DNA from: Microbacterium oleivorans
Lineage (GTDB): Bacteria; Actinomycetota; Actinomycetes; Actinomycetales; Microbacteriaceae
Direction of reading: 5' to 3'
Assembly (NCBI RefSeq): GCF_001691565.1
Contig: NZ_MAYO01000003.1
Location: forward strand, 2,283,851-2,347,850
Length of the DNA: 64,000 nucleotides
The notes under the pieces are model-generated. The model did no database searches and had not been told where the DNA came from. It saw only the letters and a list, made by a program, of their open reading frames with translations. Position numbers and translations under genes: made by a program. Of the stretch, positions 1 through 8,575 are shown one piece after another (position 1 is the stretch's first letter; every line of letters begins with the position of its first letter).

Positions 1-333
1 CTCATGAACATCGCGGTCTTCGTGCCGCTGGGAATCCTGATCCCGCTCCTCATGCGTCGCCCGTCGTGGGTGAAGGTCGTGCTGACCGCCGTCTCGGTCA
101 GTCTGGGGATCGAGCTCGCGCAGCTGGCCGCGCAGGCCTTCTTCGCGGGCGGTCACATCGCCGACGTCAACGACCTGATGTGGAACACCGTGGGCGGCGT
201 CGTCGGCTACGCCGTCTATCTGCTCGCCCTGCGGATCCCGGGTCTGTCCTCGCTCGTCCGGCTGTTCCGCTGGCATGACGACGCGGCGCCACGGACGGTG
301 GCGAGCGCTCGTCACGCCGGAACGGTTTCCTGA
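1..333 (+). CDS. VanZ family membrane protein, C-terminal part
   Basis: The reading frame is open at the left edge, so the N-terminus lies outside the window; the ATG at position 4 is probably internal. The visible part has hydrophobic segments near residues 3-20, 25-45 and 58-78, and the pattern N-x-x-x-F-x-P-L-G followed by D-x-N-D-L-x-x-N-x-x-G, which is characteristic of the VanZ-like family. VanZ proteins are small polytopic membrane proteins; the founding member gives low-level teicoplanin resistance, but chromosomal members are mostly uncharacterised. The tail after residue 85 is hydrophilic and arginine-rich. A hairpin terminator follows 19 bases after the stop. Confidence 0.75.
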   Translation, partial: LMNIAVFVPLGILIPLLMRRPSWVKVVLTAVSVSLGIELAQLAAQAFFAGGHIADVNDLMWNTVGGVVGYAVYLLALRIPGLSSLVRLFRWHDDAAPRTVASARHAGTVS

Positions 334-351
334 CGGCGCCTCACACGGAGG

Positions 352-381
352 AGGGCCCCACCGGCTGACCGGCGGGGCCCT
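352..381. terminator. Hairpin terminator between convergent genes
   Basis: An inverted repeat with arms GGGCCCC-A-CCGG and CCGG-C-GGGGCCC encloses a CTGA loop, with a single A/C mismatch. It lies between the convergent VanZ and CsbD genes, so it can serve both. Only a very short T run follows on the plus strand. Confidence 0.65.
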
Positions 382-402
382 TCACCTTGTTCTCGGGCTG
401 GC

Positions 403-573
403 TTACTTGAACACGTCCTTGACGTTCTCGCCGGCCTTCTTGAGGTTCGCTTCGCGCTGGTCGGCTTCGCCCTCGCGGCGAAGGTCCTCGTCATTGCGGT
501 GCTCACCCAGGGCTTCCTTCGCCTTTCCGGCGATGTCCTGCGCGGCGTTCTTGATCTTGTCGTCGAGACCCAT
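403..573 (-). CDS. CsbD family stress-response protein
   Basis: A 56-residue, highly charged, Lys/Glu/Asp/Ala-rich protein that begins MGLDDKIKNAAQDIAGKAKE. This is the CsbD-like pattern of amphipathic helices seen in small general-stress proteins of Bacillus, E. coli YjbJ and many actinobacteria; the molecular role is not established. The start at 573 is chosen because GGAG lies seven bases upstream; a longer frame upstream of it has no CsbD similarity. It has its own promoter region upstream (574-698), shared divergently with the SRPBCC gene. Confidence 0.85.
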   Translation of the reverse strand: MGLDDKIKNAAQDIAGKAKEALGEHRNDEDLRREGEADQREANLKKAGENVKDVFK

Positions 574-698
574 GGCACACTCCTCAGTTCGTGGGGATCC
601 CAGAATCCGACTCGCGCCGATTCCACTCAACCGCTTGATTTCGGCGTCGATTGGTGGGAGGCGGATCTCGCGCCGCACCCGGCACCTAGGGTGAGGAC

Positions 699-1127
699 AT
701 GTTCACCGTCACCGAGTCCGTCACCATCGACCGCCCGGTGACCGAGGTGTTCGGCTTCTTCACCGAGGGCCGCGCCCGGTGGGACGAGTCGGTCATCTCC
801 GAGGAACTGACGTCACCGCGGCCCGTCGGTGTCGGGTCGACGATGCACACGCGGATGCGGGCGGTCGGCCGCGAGGTCGAGTTCGACTGGCGCGTCACGG
901 CCTACGACCCTGGCGTGCGGATGGCGGTCACCAGCACGAGCGGCATCATGGCGACGTCCTCGGACCTGCAGTTCGCTGACGCGAACGGCGCAACGGTCGT
1001 CGCCGTGCGCATCGACGCGGAACCGACCGGCATCATGCGTCTGGCCGAACCCATGATCGCCGACTCGATCCGCTCGTCGCTGTCGACGTCGCTGGGCAGC
1101 GCGAAGCGGATGCTTGAGAGCGCCTGA
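699..1127 (+). CDS. SRPBCC family protein (polyketide cyclase/START-like fold)
   Basis: This 142-residue protein starts with a beta strand MFTVTESVTIDRPVTEVFGF, the usual opening of SRPBCC/polyketide-cyclase-2 proteins, in which a helix-grip fold forms a hydrophobic ligand pocket. It continues with the F-D-W-R-V pattern near residue 60 and ends with an amphipathic helix (about 112-142). No catalytic residues can be assigned and the ligand is unknown. AGGGTGAGGAC precedes the ATG. It is transcribed divergently from csbD and is followed 79 bases later by a lipoprotein gene. Confidence 0.8.
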   Translation: MFTVTESVTIDRPVTEVFGFFTEGRARWDESVISEELTSPRPVGVGSTMHTRMRAVGREVEFDWRVTAYDPGVRMAVTSTSGIMATSSDLQFADANGATVVAVRIDAEPTGIMRLAEPMIADSIRSSLSTSLGSAKRMLESA

Positions 1128-1206
1128 CCGAACGTCATCCTTCCGGCTGACACGGATGCCTCTCCGGGCCGACGCCCAGCGCTCGACGCCTGCGTAGACA
1201 TGGAGC

Positions 1207-1638
1207 ATGAAGCGCACACTCGCCGCCCTGTCCTTTGTTCTCGTCGCCGCCGGCGTCATGACGGCCTGCTCGCCGGTCGACGGTGACGTCGAGAACCACG
1301 TTGTGAAGACCGTCAGCGAAGGGTCGACGATCCCTGTCGCCGACCTCGCCCCCGACGACGCGACGCGGTTCACGGTCGTCTGCCCCTACGAGAGCGCGGC
1401 GGACGTCGCCGTGCGCCTGGGCGTCGCGACCACGACCCTCCCGGATCTCTCGAAGCGTGACGACGCGCAGGCCCTCGTCGTCGTGACGGCGGACGGCGTC
1501 GATTCGGCCGAGTTCCCCCGCGACCGCGTCGACCTGTGCTCCACCGAGGGCGCGTGGCCGGTCTACGAGAAGACTGACACGGCGACTGCCGCCGTCGCGC
1601 AGAAGGACGACGTGTACGTCGTCACCCGCGACAGCTGA
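1207..1638 (+). CDS. Small secreted lipoprotein, unknown function
   Basis: The 143-residue product has a lysine/arginine start, a hydrophobic core and a lipobox V-M-T-A-C with Cys21, so it should be lipid-anchored on the outer face of the membrane. The mature part is acidic, has two further cysteines (in VCPYE and LCSTE) that could form a disulphide, and shows no domain I recognise. It ends 4 bases before the convergent SDR gene, so the two may share a terminator outside or simply overlap in transcripts. Confidence 0.6.
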   Translation: MKRTLAALSFVLVAAGVMTACSPVDGDVENHVVKTVSEGSTIPVADLAPDDATRFTVVCPYESAADVAVRLGVATTTLPDLSKRDDAQALVVVTADGVDSAEFPRDRVDLCSTEGAWPVYEKTDTATAAVAQKDDVYVVTRDS

Positions 1639-1642
1639 CGCG

Positions 1643-2380
1643 TCACCTCACGAGCGGACGCACCGTCGTGAAGCCGCCGTCGACCGGGATCACCTGCCCG
1701 GTGATGCGCCCGGCATCCGTCGACAGCAGCCAGTCCATGACCGCGGCGACGTCGTCGGCCGTCTGCACGCCGCCGAGCGGGTACTGCTTCTCGGCACCCT
1801 CGCGCTGCATCGGAACGCTCAGCATCCCGGCCGTCATCGGGGTGTCCGTCATACCGGGAGCGACCGCGTTCACACGGATGCCGCGCGCGGCATACGTGGC
1901 GGCGGCACTGCGCACGAGCGCCTCGACGCCTCCCTTCGCGGCGGCGATCGCCTCGTGGTTGGCGACGCCGATGCGGGCGACGACGGAGCTCGCGAAGACG
2001 GCGGCGCCGGGCTGCTTGCCCGTCGCCTCGAGCCAGGCCTGCAGGATCCAGATGCTGCTCTCGAGGTTGACGCGCAGGATGTCGCGCGCGGCGTCGGCCT
2101 TCGTCCGATGCAGCGGGGTGATGAGCGTGCTACCGACCGCGTGCGCGAGCCACGCCGGTGCGTCACCCAGCTCGGACCGGCAGCCCTCGAGCGCCGCGGC
2201 GGCACCCTCGGGCGTCGTCACGTCGGCTTCGATGTGCGCGTCCGCATCGACGGAGGCGAGGGATGCGGCATCCCGCCCCACGGCGGCGACGCGCAGACCG
2301 CGCGCCCGCAGCCGTGCGACGAGGGCGCTTCCGACCCCACCACGGGCGCCGGTCACGAGGGCGATGTCGGTCGAGGTCAT
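1643..2380 (-). CDS. SDR-fold protein linked to photolyase; catalytic Tyr absent
   Basis: A 245-residue short-chain dehydrogenase/reductase fold protein. The cofactor motif T-G-A-R-G-G-V-G spans residues 10-17, and the strand-5 serines (FASSVV, 131-132) and Lys149 are present. The position four before the lysine, normally the catalytic Tyr, is Ile145 in NHEAIAAAKGG; His142 is nearby. This NHEAIAAAK variant looks deliberate rather than damaged because the fold is otherwise intact, including the motif RVNAVAPG. The gene starts 14 bases after the photolyase stop, with AAGGAG inside the gap, so the two form an operon. A classical dehydrogenase reaction is doubtful. Confidence 0.75.
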   Translation of the reverse strand: MTSTDIALVTGARGGVGSALVARLRARGLRVAAVGRDAASLASVDADAHIEADVTTPEGAAAALEGCRSELGDAPAWLAHAVGSTLITPLHRTKADAARDILRVNLESSIWILQAWLEATGKQPGAAVFASSVVARIGVANHEAIAAAKGGVEALVRSAAATYAARGIRVNAVAPGMTDTPMTAGMLSVPMQREGAEKQYPLGGVQTADDVAAVMDWLLSTDAGRITGQVIPVDGGFTTVRPLVR

Positions 2381-2394
2381 GATGCTCTCCTTGC

Positions 2395-3945
2395 TCAGGT
2401 GTGGGGAACCGCGATGTCGCCGCGCCGGATCGCGTCGGCGCGCTCACGGATGCCGGCGATCTCGTCGTCGTCGAGGCGCGACACGTTCTTCACCTGCAGT
2501 GACATGCGGTGATTGGCGGCGAGGGGCTCCTCGTGCCGGATGAGGTAGTCCCAGTACAGGGTGGTGAAGGGGCACGCGTCGTCGCCTACCCGCTTGGCAG
2601 GGTCGAACGGGCACGTCTTGCAGTAGGGGCTCATGCGGTCGATGTACTTGCCGGTAGCGGCATACGGTTTGCTGCCCATCAACCCGCCGTCGGCGTATTG
2701 GCTCATCCCGAGCGTGTTCGGAAGTTCCGCCCACTCGACCGCGTCGACGTAGACCGCGAGGTACCAGGCGTGGACCTCCTTCGGATCGACGCCGAGCAGC
2801 ATCGCGTACAGCCCGGTGACCATGAGCCGCTGGATGTGGTGCGCGTACCCGTTCTCGAGCGTCGTGCCGATCGCGTCCTGCAGGCACGCCATCGCCGTGT
2901 CGCCGGTCCAGTAGAAGTCGGGGAACGGTTCGAACGCCTCGAACGCGTTCCGCTCGAGATACCCGGGCATCTGCGTCCAATAGATGCCGCGGACGTATTC
3001 GCGCCACCCGAGGATCTGTCGGATGAAGCCCTCGACGGCAGGCAACGGCGCCTTCTTGTCGCGGTAGGCCGCCTCCGCCGCGGCCACGACCTCGCGCGGA
3101 GTCAGCATCTTCAGGTTCATCGACGACGACAGGTGCGCGTGCCAGAGCCACGGCTCGCCCGGCCACATCGCATCCTGCGTCTCGCCGAACCCGGGCAGAC
3201 GTTCCTCGATGAACAGGTCGAGGGCCTCGAGCGCCTGCGCGCGGGTGACGGGCCACCCGAACGAGTCGAGCGAGCCGGGGTGGTCGGCGAACCTGTTCTC
3301 GACGAGGGCGATGACCTCGCGGGTGGTCTCGTCGGGGTCGAACCGAGCGCGCGGGGGAACCAGCCCGGGTCCCTGCTTCGGGAACGCCTTGCGGTTGTCG
3401 GCGTCGTAGTTCCATGATCCGCCGACCGGCTGCCCGCGGGTCGTCATCAGCACGTCGTGCTTCTTGCGCATCTCGCGGTAGAAGTACTCCATCCGCAGCG
3501 ACTTCCGGCCCTCGGCGTGCGCGGCGAACTCGGCGACGGTGCTGAAGAAGTGGCGGTCCTCACGGATGTCCAACGGGATGCCGCTGTGCTCGGCCACGTC
3601 GCGCAGCGCTTCGCGCACCCGCCACTCGCCGGGCTCCGTCACGACGAGTCCCTCGGGCTTCAGCGTCGTCACGTCGGCCGCGAGCTGGTCGGCCAGCGAG
3701 TCCTTCGTCGAACGGGCGTCGAGCTTCGCGTAGTGGAGGGGACGCCCGGCATCCGTCACCTCCGCGGCGAAGTGCCGCATCGAGGCGAGGAAGACGGCGG
3801 TGCGCTGCTTCGTGCTCCAGACGTGCTCGGATTCGCCCGCGACCTCGGCCATCCAGACGGCGTCCCGATCGGGGTCGAAGTCGTCGAATGCGCTCGATTC
3901 GTGATCGAGCTGATCGCCCAGCACGATGACGAGGTGTCGCAGCAT
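2395..3945 (-). CDS. phrB: Iron-sulphur (6-4) photolyase / cryptochrome-related (PhrB/FeS-BCP type)
   Basis: A 516-residue flavoprotein of the COG3046 group. The N-terminal half is an antenna-binding Rossmann-like domain (LVIVLGDQL at 5-13), and the C-terminal helical half binds FAD. Cys354, Cys442, Cys445 and Cys458 have the same spacing as the four [4Fe-4S] ligands of Agrobacterium PhrB (350, 438, 441, 454), which repairs (6-4) photoproducts with light. The length also matches PhrB (507). The start at 3945 gives MLRHLVIVLGD, the family start; the frame stays open further upstream but without similarity. It is the first gene of an operon with the Tyr-less SDR. Confidence 0.92.
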   Translation of the reverse strand: MLRHLVIVLGDQLDHESSAFDDFDPDRDAVWMAEVAGESEHVWSTKQRTAVFLASMRHFAAEVTDAGRPLHYAKLDARSTKDSLADQLAADVTTLKPEGLVVTEPGEWRVREALRDVAEHSGIPLDIREDRHFFSTVAEFAAHAEGRKSLRMEYFYREMRKKHDVLMTTRGQPVGGSWNYDADNRKAFPKQGPGLVPPRARFDPDETTREVIALVENRFADHPGSLDSFGWPVTRAQALEALDLFIEERLPGFGETQDAMWPGEPWLWHAHLSSSMNLKMLTPREVVAAAEAAYRDKKAPLPAVEGFIRQILGWREYVRGIYWTQMPGYLERNAFEAFEPFPDFYWTGDTAMACLQDAIGTTLENGYAHHIQRLMVTGLYAMLLGVDPKEVHAWYLAVYVDAVEWAELPNTLGMSQYADGGLMGSKPYAATGKYIDRMSPYCKTCPFDPAKRVGDDACPFTTLYWDYLIRHEEPLAANHRMSLQVKNVSRLDDDEIAGIRERADAIRRGDIAVPHT

Positions 3946-4042
3946 GGCGCCAGCGTAGGAAGGGGCTCGGACGGTTCCCACCGCTTGTGTCAGGCGGTCG
4001 GGCTGCGCTAGCGGGCGGGGGCGGACCTGGCATCCTGGGTGC

Positions 4043-5035
4043 ATGCCTGCGACCGACGATGCCCCCGACGTCGACGTCGAACACGTCGGCCACGGCACCC
4101 ATCGCACGCGGGTGACGCGGGTCGAGACCACGGCCGGCGACGGCGGGCGCCCGTTCGTCCTCGTGGCCGGCGTCGGCGTCGCGGCGACGTACTTCGAGTT
4201 CCTCGCGCCCTCGCTCGCCGAGCACGGCGACGTGTTCGCGCTCGACCTGCCCGGGTTCGCGGGGATGCCGCGGCCCGGTGACCAGCCCACCGCGGAGTTC
4301 TTCGCAGATCGCGTGGAGGAGGTCCTCGACCACTACGGTCTCGAGGATCCGGTGGTCATCGGCCACTCGATGGGGACGCAGGTCGTCACCGAGGTGCTGA
4401 TCCGGCGGCCGCAGCTGCGGCACGCGGTGCTCGTCAGCCCCGTCGTGAACGACCAGGAGTCGTCGCTCCCGATCGTCGCGCTCCGCTTCGCGCAGTCCGC
4501 GACCCGTGAGACCTTCCACCTCGCGATGACGGCGCTCTCCGCCTACGTCCTCTGCGGGTTCGTCTACTTCGTGCGGGTGCTTCCGCACATGCTGCGGTAC
4601 CGGCTGATCGAGCGGATGCCGCGGGTCGAGGCATCCGTCCTGTTCATCCGCGGCGAGTACGACGCGACGTCGCCGCGCCGGTTCCACTCCCGGCTGGTCG
4701 CGGCGGCGGGGAACGCCCGTCGCTGGGAGATCCGCGGCGCGGCGCACTCGATCATCAACGCGCACGCTGTCGGCGCGTCCGAGCTCATCGTGAAGCACGC
4801 GAACGATTCCCTGCCGCCGAAGGGGCGGATGCCGGCCGAGAAGGCCGCCGTTCCTCCGCCGCCGCACGCCGGGATCAGCATCGTGTGGAGCGCGCTGCGC
4901 GAACGCGCCGCCGAGTGGTGGTCCGCCGCACGTCGCGACGAGGCGGGCGTCGAACGCGCGAAGGAACGGCACGCCCGCATCCTGTGGCGGGCGTACTCCC
5001 GCTCCCGTCAGGACCCGCGCCGCGAGGTGCGCTGA
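4043..5035 (+). CDS. Alpha/beta hydrolase
   Basis: This 330-residue protein has the alpha/beta-hydrolase order: strand FVLVAGVGV (oxyanion region), D-L-P-G-F, nucleophile elbow G-H-S-M-G with Ser109, acid in RGEYDATSP, and His in GAAHSI. After about residue 255 it carries an unusual basic and proline-rich tail of about 75 residues that is not part of the fold. No signal peptide is seen, so it is likely cytoplasmic. The substrate cannot be told. It is divergent from the photolyase operon (97 bases apart) and ends one base before the convergent ROK gene. Confidence 0.8.
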   Translation: MPATDDAPDVDVEHVGHGTHRTRVTRVETTAGDGGRPFVLVAGVGVAATYFEFLAPSLAEHGDVFALDLPGFAGMPRPGDQPTAEFFADRVEEVLDHYGLEDPVVIGHSMGTQVVTEVLIRRPQLRHAVLVSPVVNDQESSLPIVALRFAQSATRETFHLAMTALSAYVLCGFVYFVRVLPHMLRYRLIERMPRVEASVLFIRGEYDATSPRRFHSRLVAAAGNARRWEIRGAAHSIINAHAVGASELIVKHANDSLPPKGRMPAEKAAVPPPPHAGISIVWSALRERAAEWWSAARRDEAGVERAKERHARILWRAYSRSRQDPRREVR

Positions 5036-5036
5036 C

Positions 5037-6224
5037 TCAGCCCTGCCACACGTCGAGCGCTCGCTCGCGCGCCGATGCCACGGCGGCGGCGACCGCCCCC
5101 GTCACGACGACGTCGCCGCTCAGCGTCGAGGCGACCAGTTCGGGCGCCGGCAGGTCGAGATCGGTCGGTAGAGATCGACGCGCGGCGGCGACGACCTCGT
5201 CCACACCGTCGGCGATGGCGCCCGAGACGACGACCCGCTCGGGGTCGAACATGCTCCCGAGGACGCTCACGATGCGCGCGAGCGCGAGGCCGACGCGGTC
5301 GACGATCCGCAGCGCATCGGCGTCCCCGCGGGCGGCCATCGAGAGGACCGTCCGGGCGTCGAGATCCTCGGGCGCGACATCCCGGAACCCTGCAGTCGCC
5401 TCGCCCGACTCCGCGAACTCGGCGGCCCACGACGCCACCCGCGAGCCGAGACCCTCGGCGCCGCGTACGCCGTCGACGTGGTCGAACGCGACCATCTCGC
5501 CGACCCCGCCGTGATGGCCGCGCAACAGATGCCCGTCGACGACGACTCCGGCACCCAGGCGGGATCCGGCCAGCAGGGCGATGTAGTCCCGGCATCCTCT
5601 CGCCGCCCCGACCGACCCCTCCGCGACGGCCGCCAGCGACGCGTCGTTCTCGATCCGCACGATCGGCGCCCACGAGAGGACGTCGACGAGGTCGGGGTTC
5701 ATCCGCTCCCAGAAGCGGGTGGGATGCCGCGGCGACCGGCCCGTGCGGTCGACCGGCGCGGGCACGCCGGCGCACACGGCGAGGACGTCCGCGCGTGACC
5801 GACCCGCTGCGGCCAGGGCACGGTCGACGGTGTCGCTGACGACGCGAGCGCGTCCCGCCGCGTCGTCACGATCCAGGACGAGGCGCGCATCGGCATCCGC
5901 CATCGGCTGTCCGCGCAGGTCCGCGATGGACACCGACACGTGCTCGTGGCCAGCGTCGATACCGACGACGACGGCGGCGTCGCCGCGCAGCGCGAATCGG
6001 CGCGCCGGGCGGCCCTTGCGGTAATCCCCGGCCAGGCGCGCATTCGGCAGTTCGGTGAGCAGCCCCCGAGCGACGAGGGCCGCGGTCGCTTCGATCGTCG
6101 TCGACCGCGTCAACCCCGTGGACTCCATCGCGTCGGTGGCAGTGAACTCGAGTGTCTCCCACGCGAAGGCGAGCACGGCGTCCTGACTCGCCGGGCGAGT
6201 CGGGGGGGAGACGAGTGTCGACAT
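5037..6224 (-). CDS. ROK family transcriptional regulator of the alpha-glucoside operon
   Basis: The protein is 395 residues with a winged helix-turn-helix at about 15-80 and a ROK sugar-kinase-like domain opening with VVGIDAGHEHVSVS. The zinc motif C-x-C-G-x-x-G-C common to ROK proteins is missing: there are no cysteines around GGVGEMVAFDHVDG. Sugar kinase activity is therefore unlikely and a pure repressor role fits. The start at 6224 (MSTLVSPP) is chosen over an upstream ATG because the helix-turn-helix begins soon after it. It is divergent from a sugar ABC operon, with a perfect palindrome in the shared promoter region. Confidence 0.85.
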   Translation of the reverse strand: MSTLVSPPTRPASQDAVLAFAWETLEFTATDAMESTGLTRSTTIEATAALVARGLLTELPNARLAGDYRKGRPARRFALRGDAAVVVGIDAGHEHVSVSIADLRGQPMADADARLVLDRDDAAGRARVVSDTVDRALAAAGRSRADVLAVCAGVPAPVDRTGRSPRHPTRFWERMNPDLVDVLSWAPIVRIENDASLAAVAEGSVGAARGCRDYIALLAGSRLGAGVVVDGHLLRGHHGGVGEMVAFDHVDGVRGAEGLGSRVASWAAEFAESGEATAGFRDVAPEDLDARTVLSMAARGDADALRIVDRVGLALARIVSVLGSMFDPERVVVSGAIADGVDEVVAAARRSLPTDLDLPAPELVASTLSGDVVVTGAVAAAVASARERALDVWQG

Positions 6225-6281
6225 CGGGGTCTTGACCTTTCGGGATCTGCCCTGCAATATTGCCTGCATCGTATTGATTTG

Positions 6282-6299
6282 GCGACTAAATATAGTCGC
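6282..6299. promoter_or_regulatory. Operator-like palindrome between ROK gene and sugar operon
   Basis: GCGACTA-AATA-TAGTCGC is a perfect 7-bp inverted repeat with a 4-bp spacer in an AT-rich island of the divergent promoter region. It lies 58 bases before the ROK start and 51 before the binding-protein start, as expected for the ROK operator. Binding by this ROK protein is inferred from position. Confidence 0.65.
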
Positions 6300-6350
6300 T
6301 GGGTCGAACGGTGAGGGAACTTTCGTCCGCAACGACGCGATCGGATACAC

Positions 6351-7655
6351 ATGTCATCGACCTCTTCCCGGATGCGGCGGATCGCCGCCGCACTCGCCGT
6401 CACCGCGCTGGGCGGCGCGTTGCTCGCCGGATGCTCGTCCGACGGCCGCGAGACCTTGCGCTTCACGTTCAGCAAGCGCGAGGCACTGCCGTTCATGCAG
6501 GACGTGGTGCAGAAGTACAACGCGTCGCAGGAGCGGGTCACCGTCGAGATGGACACCTCGGGCGTCGACGTGGTCTCCGCCAGCTTCGTCCGCGGCAACC
6601 CGCCCGACATCATGCTCGCGAACTACAACTACGAGGTCGCCCGCTTCGTGCAGCGCTGCGCCCTCAGCGACCTCAGCGGGACGGACGCCGCCGGCACGGT
6701 GCGCGAGGACTTGCAGCCGCTGATGGAGCAGTACGGGACGTGCGAGGGTCGCACCAGCGCGCTGCCGTACTCGGTGATGGCGTCGTCGGTCATCTACAAC
6801 ACGCAGATCTTCGAGGACAACGGCCTCGAGGTGCCGACGACCTGGGATGAGCTCATCGCCGTCTGCGACGCGCTCGAAGAAGCCGGGGTCACGCCGTTCT
6901 ACGGCACGTTCAAGGACGACTGGACCGTGGCGCAGGGCTGGTACGACTACGCGATCGGCGGATCGGTCGACGTGATCGACTTCTTCGAGCGTCTCGCCGC
7001 AGAGGGCGCCGAGGTCGACGGTTCGTCGGAGGTCTCGTTCGAGAAGACCTTCACCGAGCCGGTCGAGAAGGTGCTGCAGCTCGCGACCGAGTACACGAAC
7101 GAGGATGCCGACAGTCGGGCCTACGGCGACGGCAACCTCGCGTTCGGTGAGGGTGAGGCGGCGATGTACCTGCAGGGCCCCTGGGCGTTCAGCGAGATCG
7201 CGAAGACCGCTCCCGACGCCCCGCTCGGCACGTTCCCGCTTCCCATGACGGACGACCCCGACGACCTCGCGATCCGCGTCAACATGGACCTCGCGGCCAT
7301 GATCCCCGACGCGTCCACGAAGAAGGATGCCGCCCGGGACTTCCTCGAGTACCTGTACCAGCCCGACATCATCGAGGCCTACAACGAGTCGCAGCTCGGC
7401 TTCGCGCCGACGACGGATGCCGCTCCGCCGCAGGATCCGCGCATCGAGGGCATGCAGTCCTACTACGACGAGGGTCGGATCTATCAGGGGCCGTCGGTCC
7501 TCGTCCCGAAGACGATCCCGGTGTTCGCCTACGCGCAGGCCATGCTGTTCGGCCAGGACCCCGCGCGCACGTTCGCCACCATGGACAGCGACTGGTCGCG
7601 ACTCGCGTTCCGTCAGCCCGTCCTCACCGACGAGGCCGAGGAGGCAGCGCGATGA
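6351..7655 (+). CDS. Sugar ABC transporter substrate-binding lipoprotein
   Basis: A 434-residue family-1 extracellular solute-binding protein. It has a basic N-terminus, a hydrophobic core, and a lipobox L-L-A-G-C with Cys28. The signature region AYNESQLGFAPT and the conserved GEAAMYLQGPWAF loop (about 262-275) are typical of maltose/oligosaccharide-binding proteins. It is the first gene of a four-gene operon and overlaps the next gene by 4 bases (ATGA). The ATG at 6351 has only a weak ribosome site; a second ATG at 6372 would still keep the whole signal peptide. Together with the GH13 gene it points to uptake of alpha-glucosides. Confidence 0.9.
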   Translation: MSSTSSRMRRIAAALAVTALGGALLAGCSSDGRETLRFTFSKREALPFMQDVVQKYNASQERVTVEMDTSGVDVVSASFVRGNPPDIMLANYNYEVARFVQRCALSDLSGTDAAGTVREDLQPLMEQYGTCEGRTSALPYSVMASSVIYNTQIFEDNGLEVPTTWDELIAVCDALEEAGVTPFYGTFKDDWTVAQGWYDYAIGGSVDVIDFFERLAAEGAEVDGSSEVSFEKTFTEPVEKVLQLATEYTNEDADSRAYGDGNLAFGEGEAAMYLQGPWAFSEIAKTAPDAPLGTFPLPMTDDPDDLAIRVNMDLAAMIPDASTKKDAARDFLEYLYQPDIIEAYNESQLGFAPTTDAAPPQDPRIEGMQSYYDEGRIYQGPSVLVPKTIPVFAYAQAMLFGQDPARTFATMDSDWSRLAFRQPVLTDEAEEAAR

Positions 7656-8575
7656 CCACCACCACCGGGTCGACGACGACCCTCGTGACCCAGGGCGACC
7701 GGAAGGCGAGGCGCAGTTCGAAGCGCGTCGAGCCGATCTACTACCTGTTCCTGCTGCCGACGGTGCTGCTGTTCACCCTCGCGATCACCGTCCCGGGTCT
7801 CATCGGCATCTTCTTCAGCCTGACCGACTCGATCGGGCTGGGGGAGTGGAACTTCATCGGGTTCACGAACTACATCGCCCTCTTCAGCGACCCGGCGATC
7901 CTGCAGAGCTACCTGTTCACGGCGGGCTTCGCGATTGCGACCGTCATCGTCGTGAACATCGCGGCCTTCCTGCTGGCCGTGGGGCTGACCTCCCGCATCC
8001 GCTTCAAGACAGGCCTCCGGACGATCTTCGTGATCCCGATGGTCATCTCGGGCATCATCATCGCCTACGTCTTCAACTTCCTGTTCTCCAACTCGTTGCC
8101 GTCCGCGGGGTCGACCCTGGGCATCCCGTGGCTGCAGGAGAGCCTGCTCGCCAATCCGGACCTCGCCTGGGTGGCGATCGTCATCGTGACCGCGTGGCAG
8201 GCCGTCCCGGGAACGCTCCTCATTTACATCGCCGGACTCCTCTCGGTGCCGGGCGACGTGTACGAGGCGGCCGACATCGACGGCGCATCGAAGCGGCAGC
8301 AGCTGTTCCGGATCACCCTGCCGTTGGTCGCGGGCTATGTAGTGATCAACGTGATCCTCGGCTTCAAGGGCTTCCTGAACGCGTACGACATCATCGTCGG
8401 CCTCACCGGCGGCGGTCCCGGCACGGCGACCCGCAGCGTCGCGATGACGATCATCGCGGGCTTCAACGGCGGCGACTACGCCTACCAGATGGCCAACGCG
8501 ACGATCTTCTTCATCGTCGCCGTCCTCATCTCTCTCCTCCAGCTCTCGCTCACGCGGGGAAGGAACAAGGTCTGA
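7652..8575 (+). CDS. Sugar ABC transporter permease, MalF type
   Basis: A 307-residue permease with six predicted membrane spans. The EAA motif, which contacts the ATPase, reads EAADIDGASKRQQLFRITLP near residues 209-228. An MFS-unrelated N-terminal cytoplasmic tail of about 25 residues precedes the first span. It overlaps both neighbours (4 bases upstream, 1 base downstream as TGATG), so translation is coupled. No ATPase gene is in the operon; as is usual for actinobacterial sugar importers, a shared MsiK-like ATPase encoded elsewhere is expected. Confidence 0.9.
   Translation: MTTTTGSTTTLVTQGDRKARRSSKRVEPIYYLFLLPTVLLFTLAITVPGLIGIFFSLTDSIGLGEWNFIGFTNYIALFSDPAILQSYLFTAGFAIATVIVVNIAAFLLAVGLTSRIRFKTGLRTIFVIPMVISGIIIAYVFNFLFSNSLPSAGSTLGIPWLQESLLANPDLAWVAIVIVTAWQAVPGTLLIYIAGLLSVPGDVYEAADIDGASKRQQLFRITLPLVAGYVVINVILGFKGFLNAYDIIVGLTGGGPGTATRSVAMTIIAGFNGGDYAYQMANATIFFIVAVLISLLQLSLTRGRNKV

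Noticed and set aside
2395..4290. Extended photolyase start at 4290
   Set aside because: The extra 115 residues run opposite the hydrolase gene and show no similarity; the MLRHLVIVLGD start fits the family.
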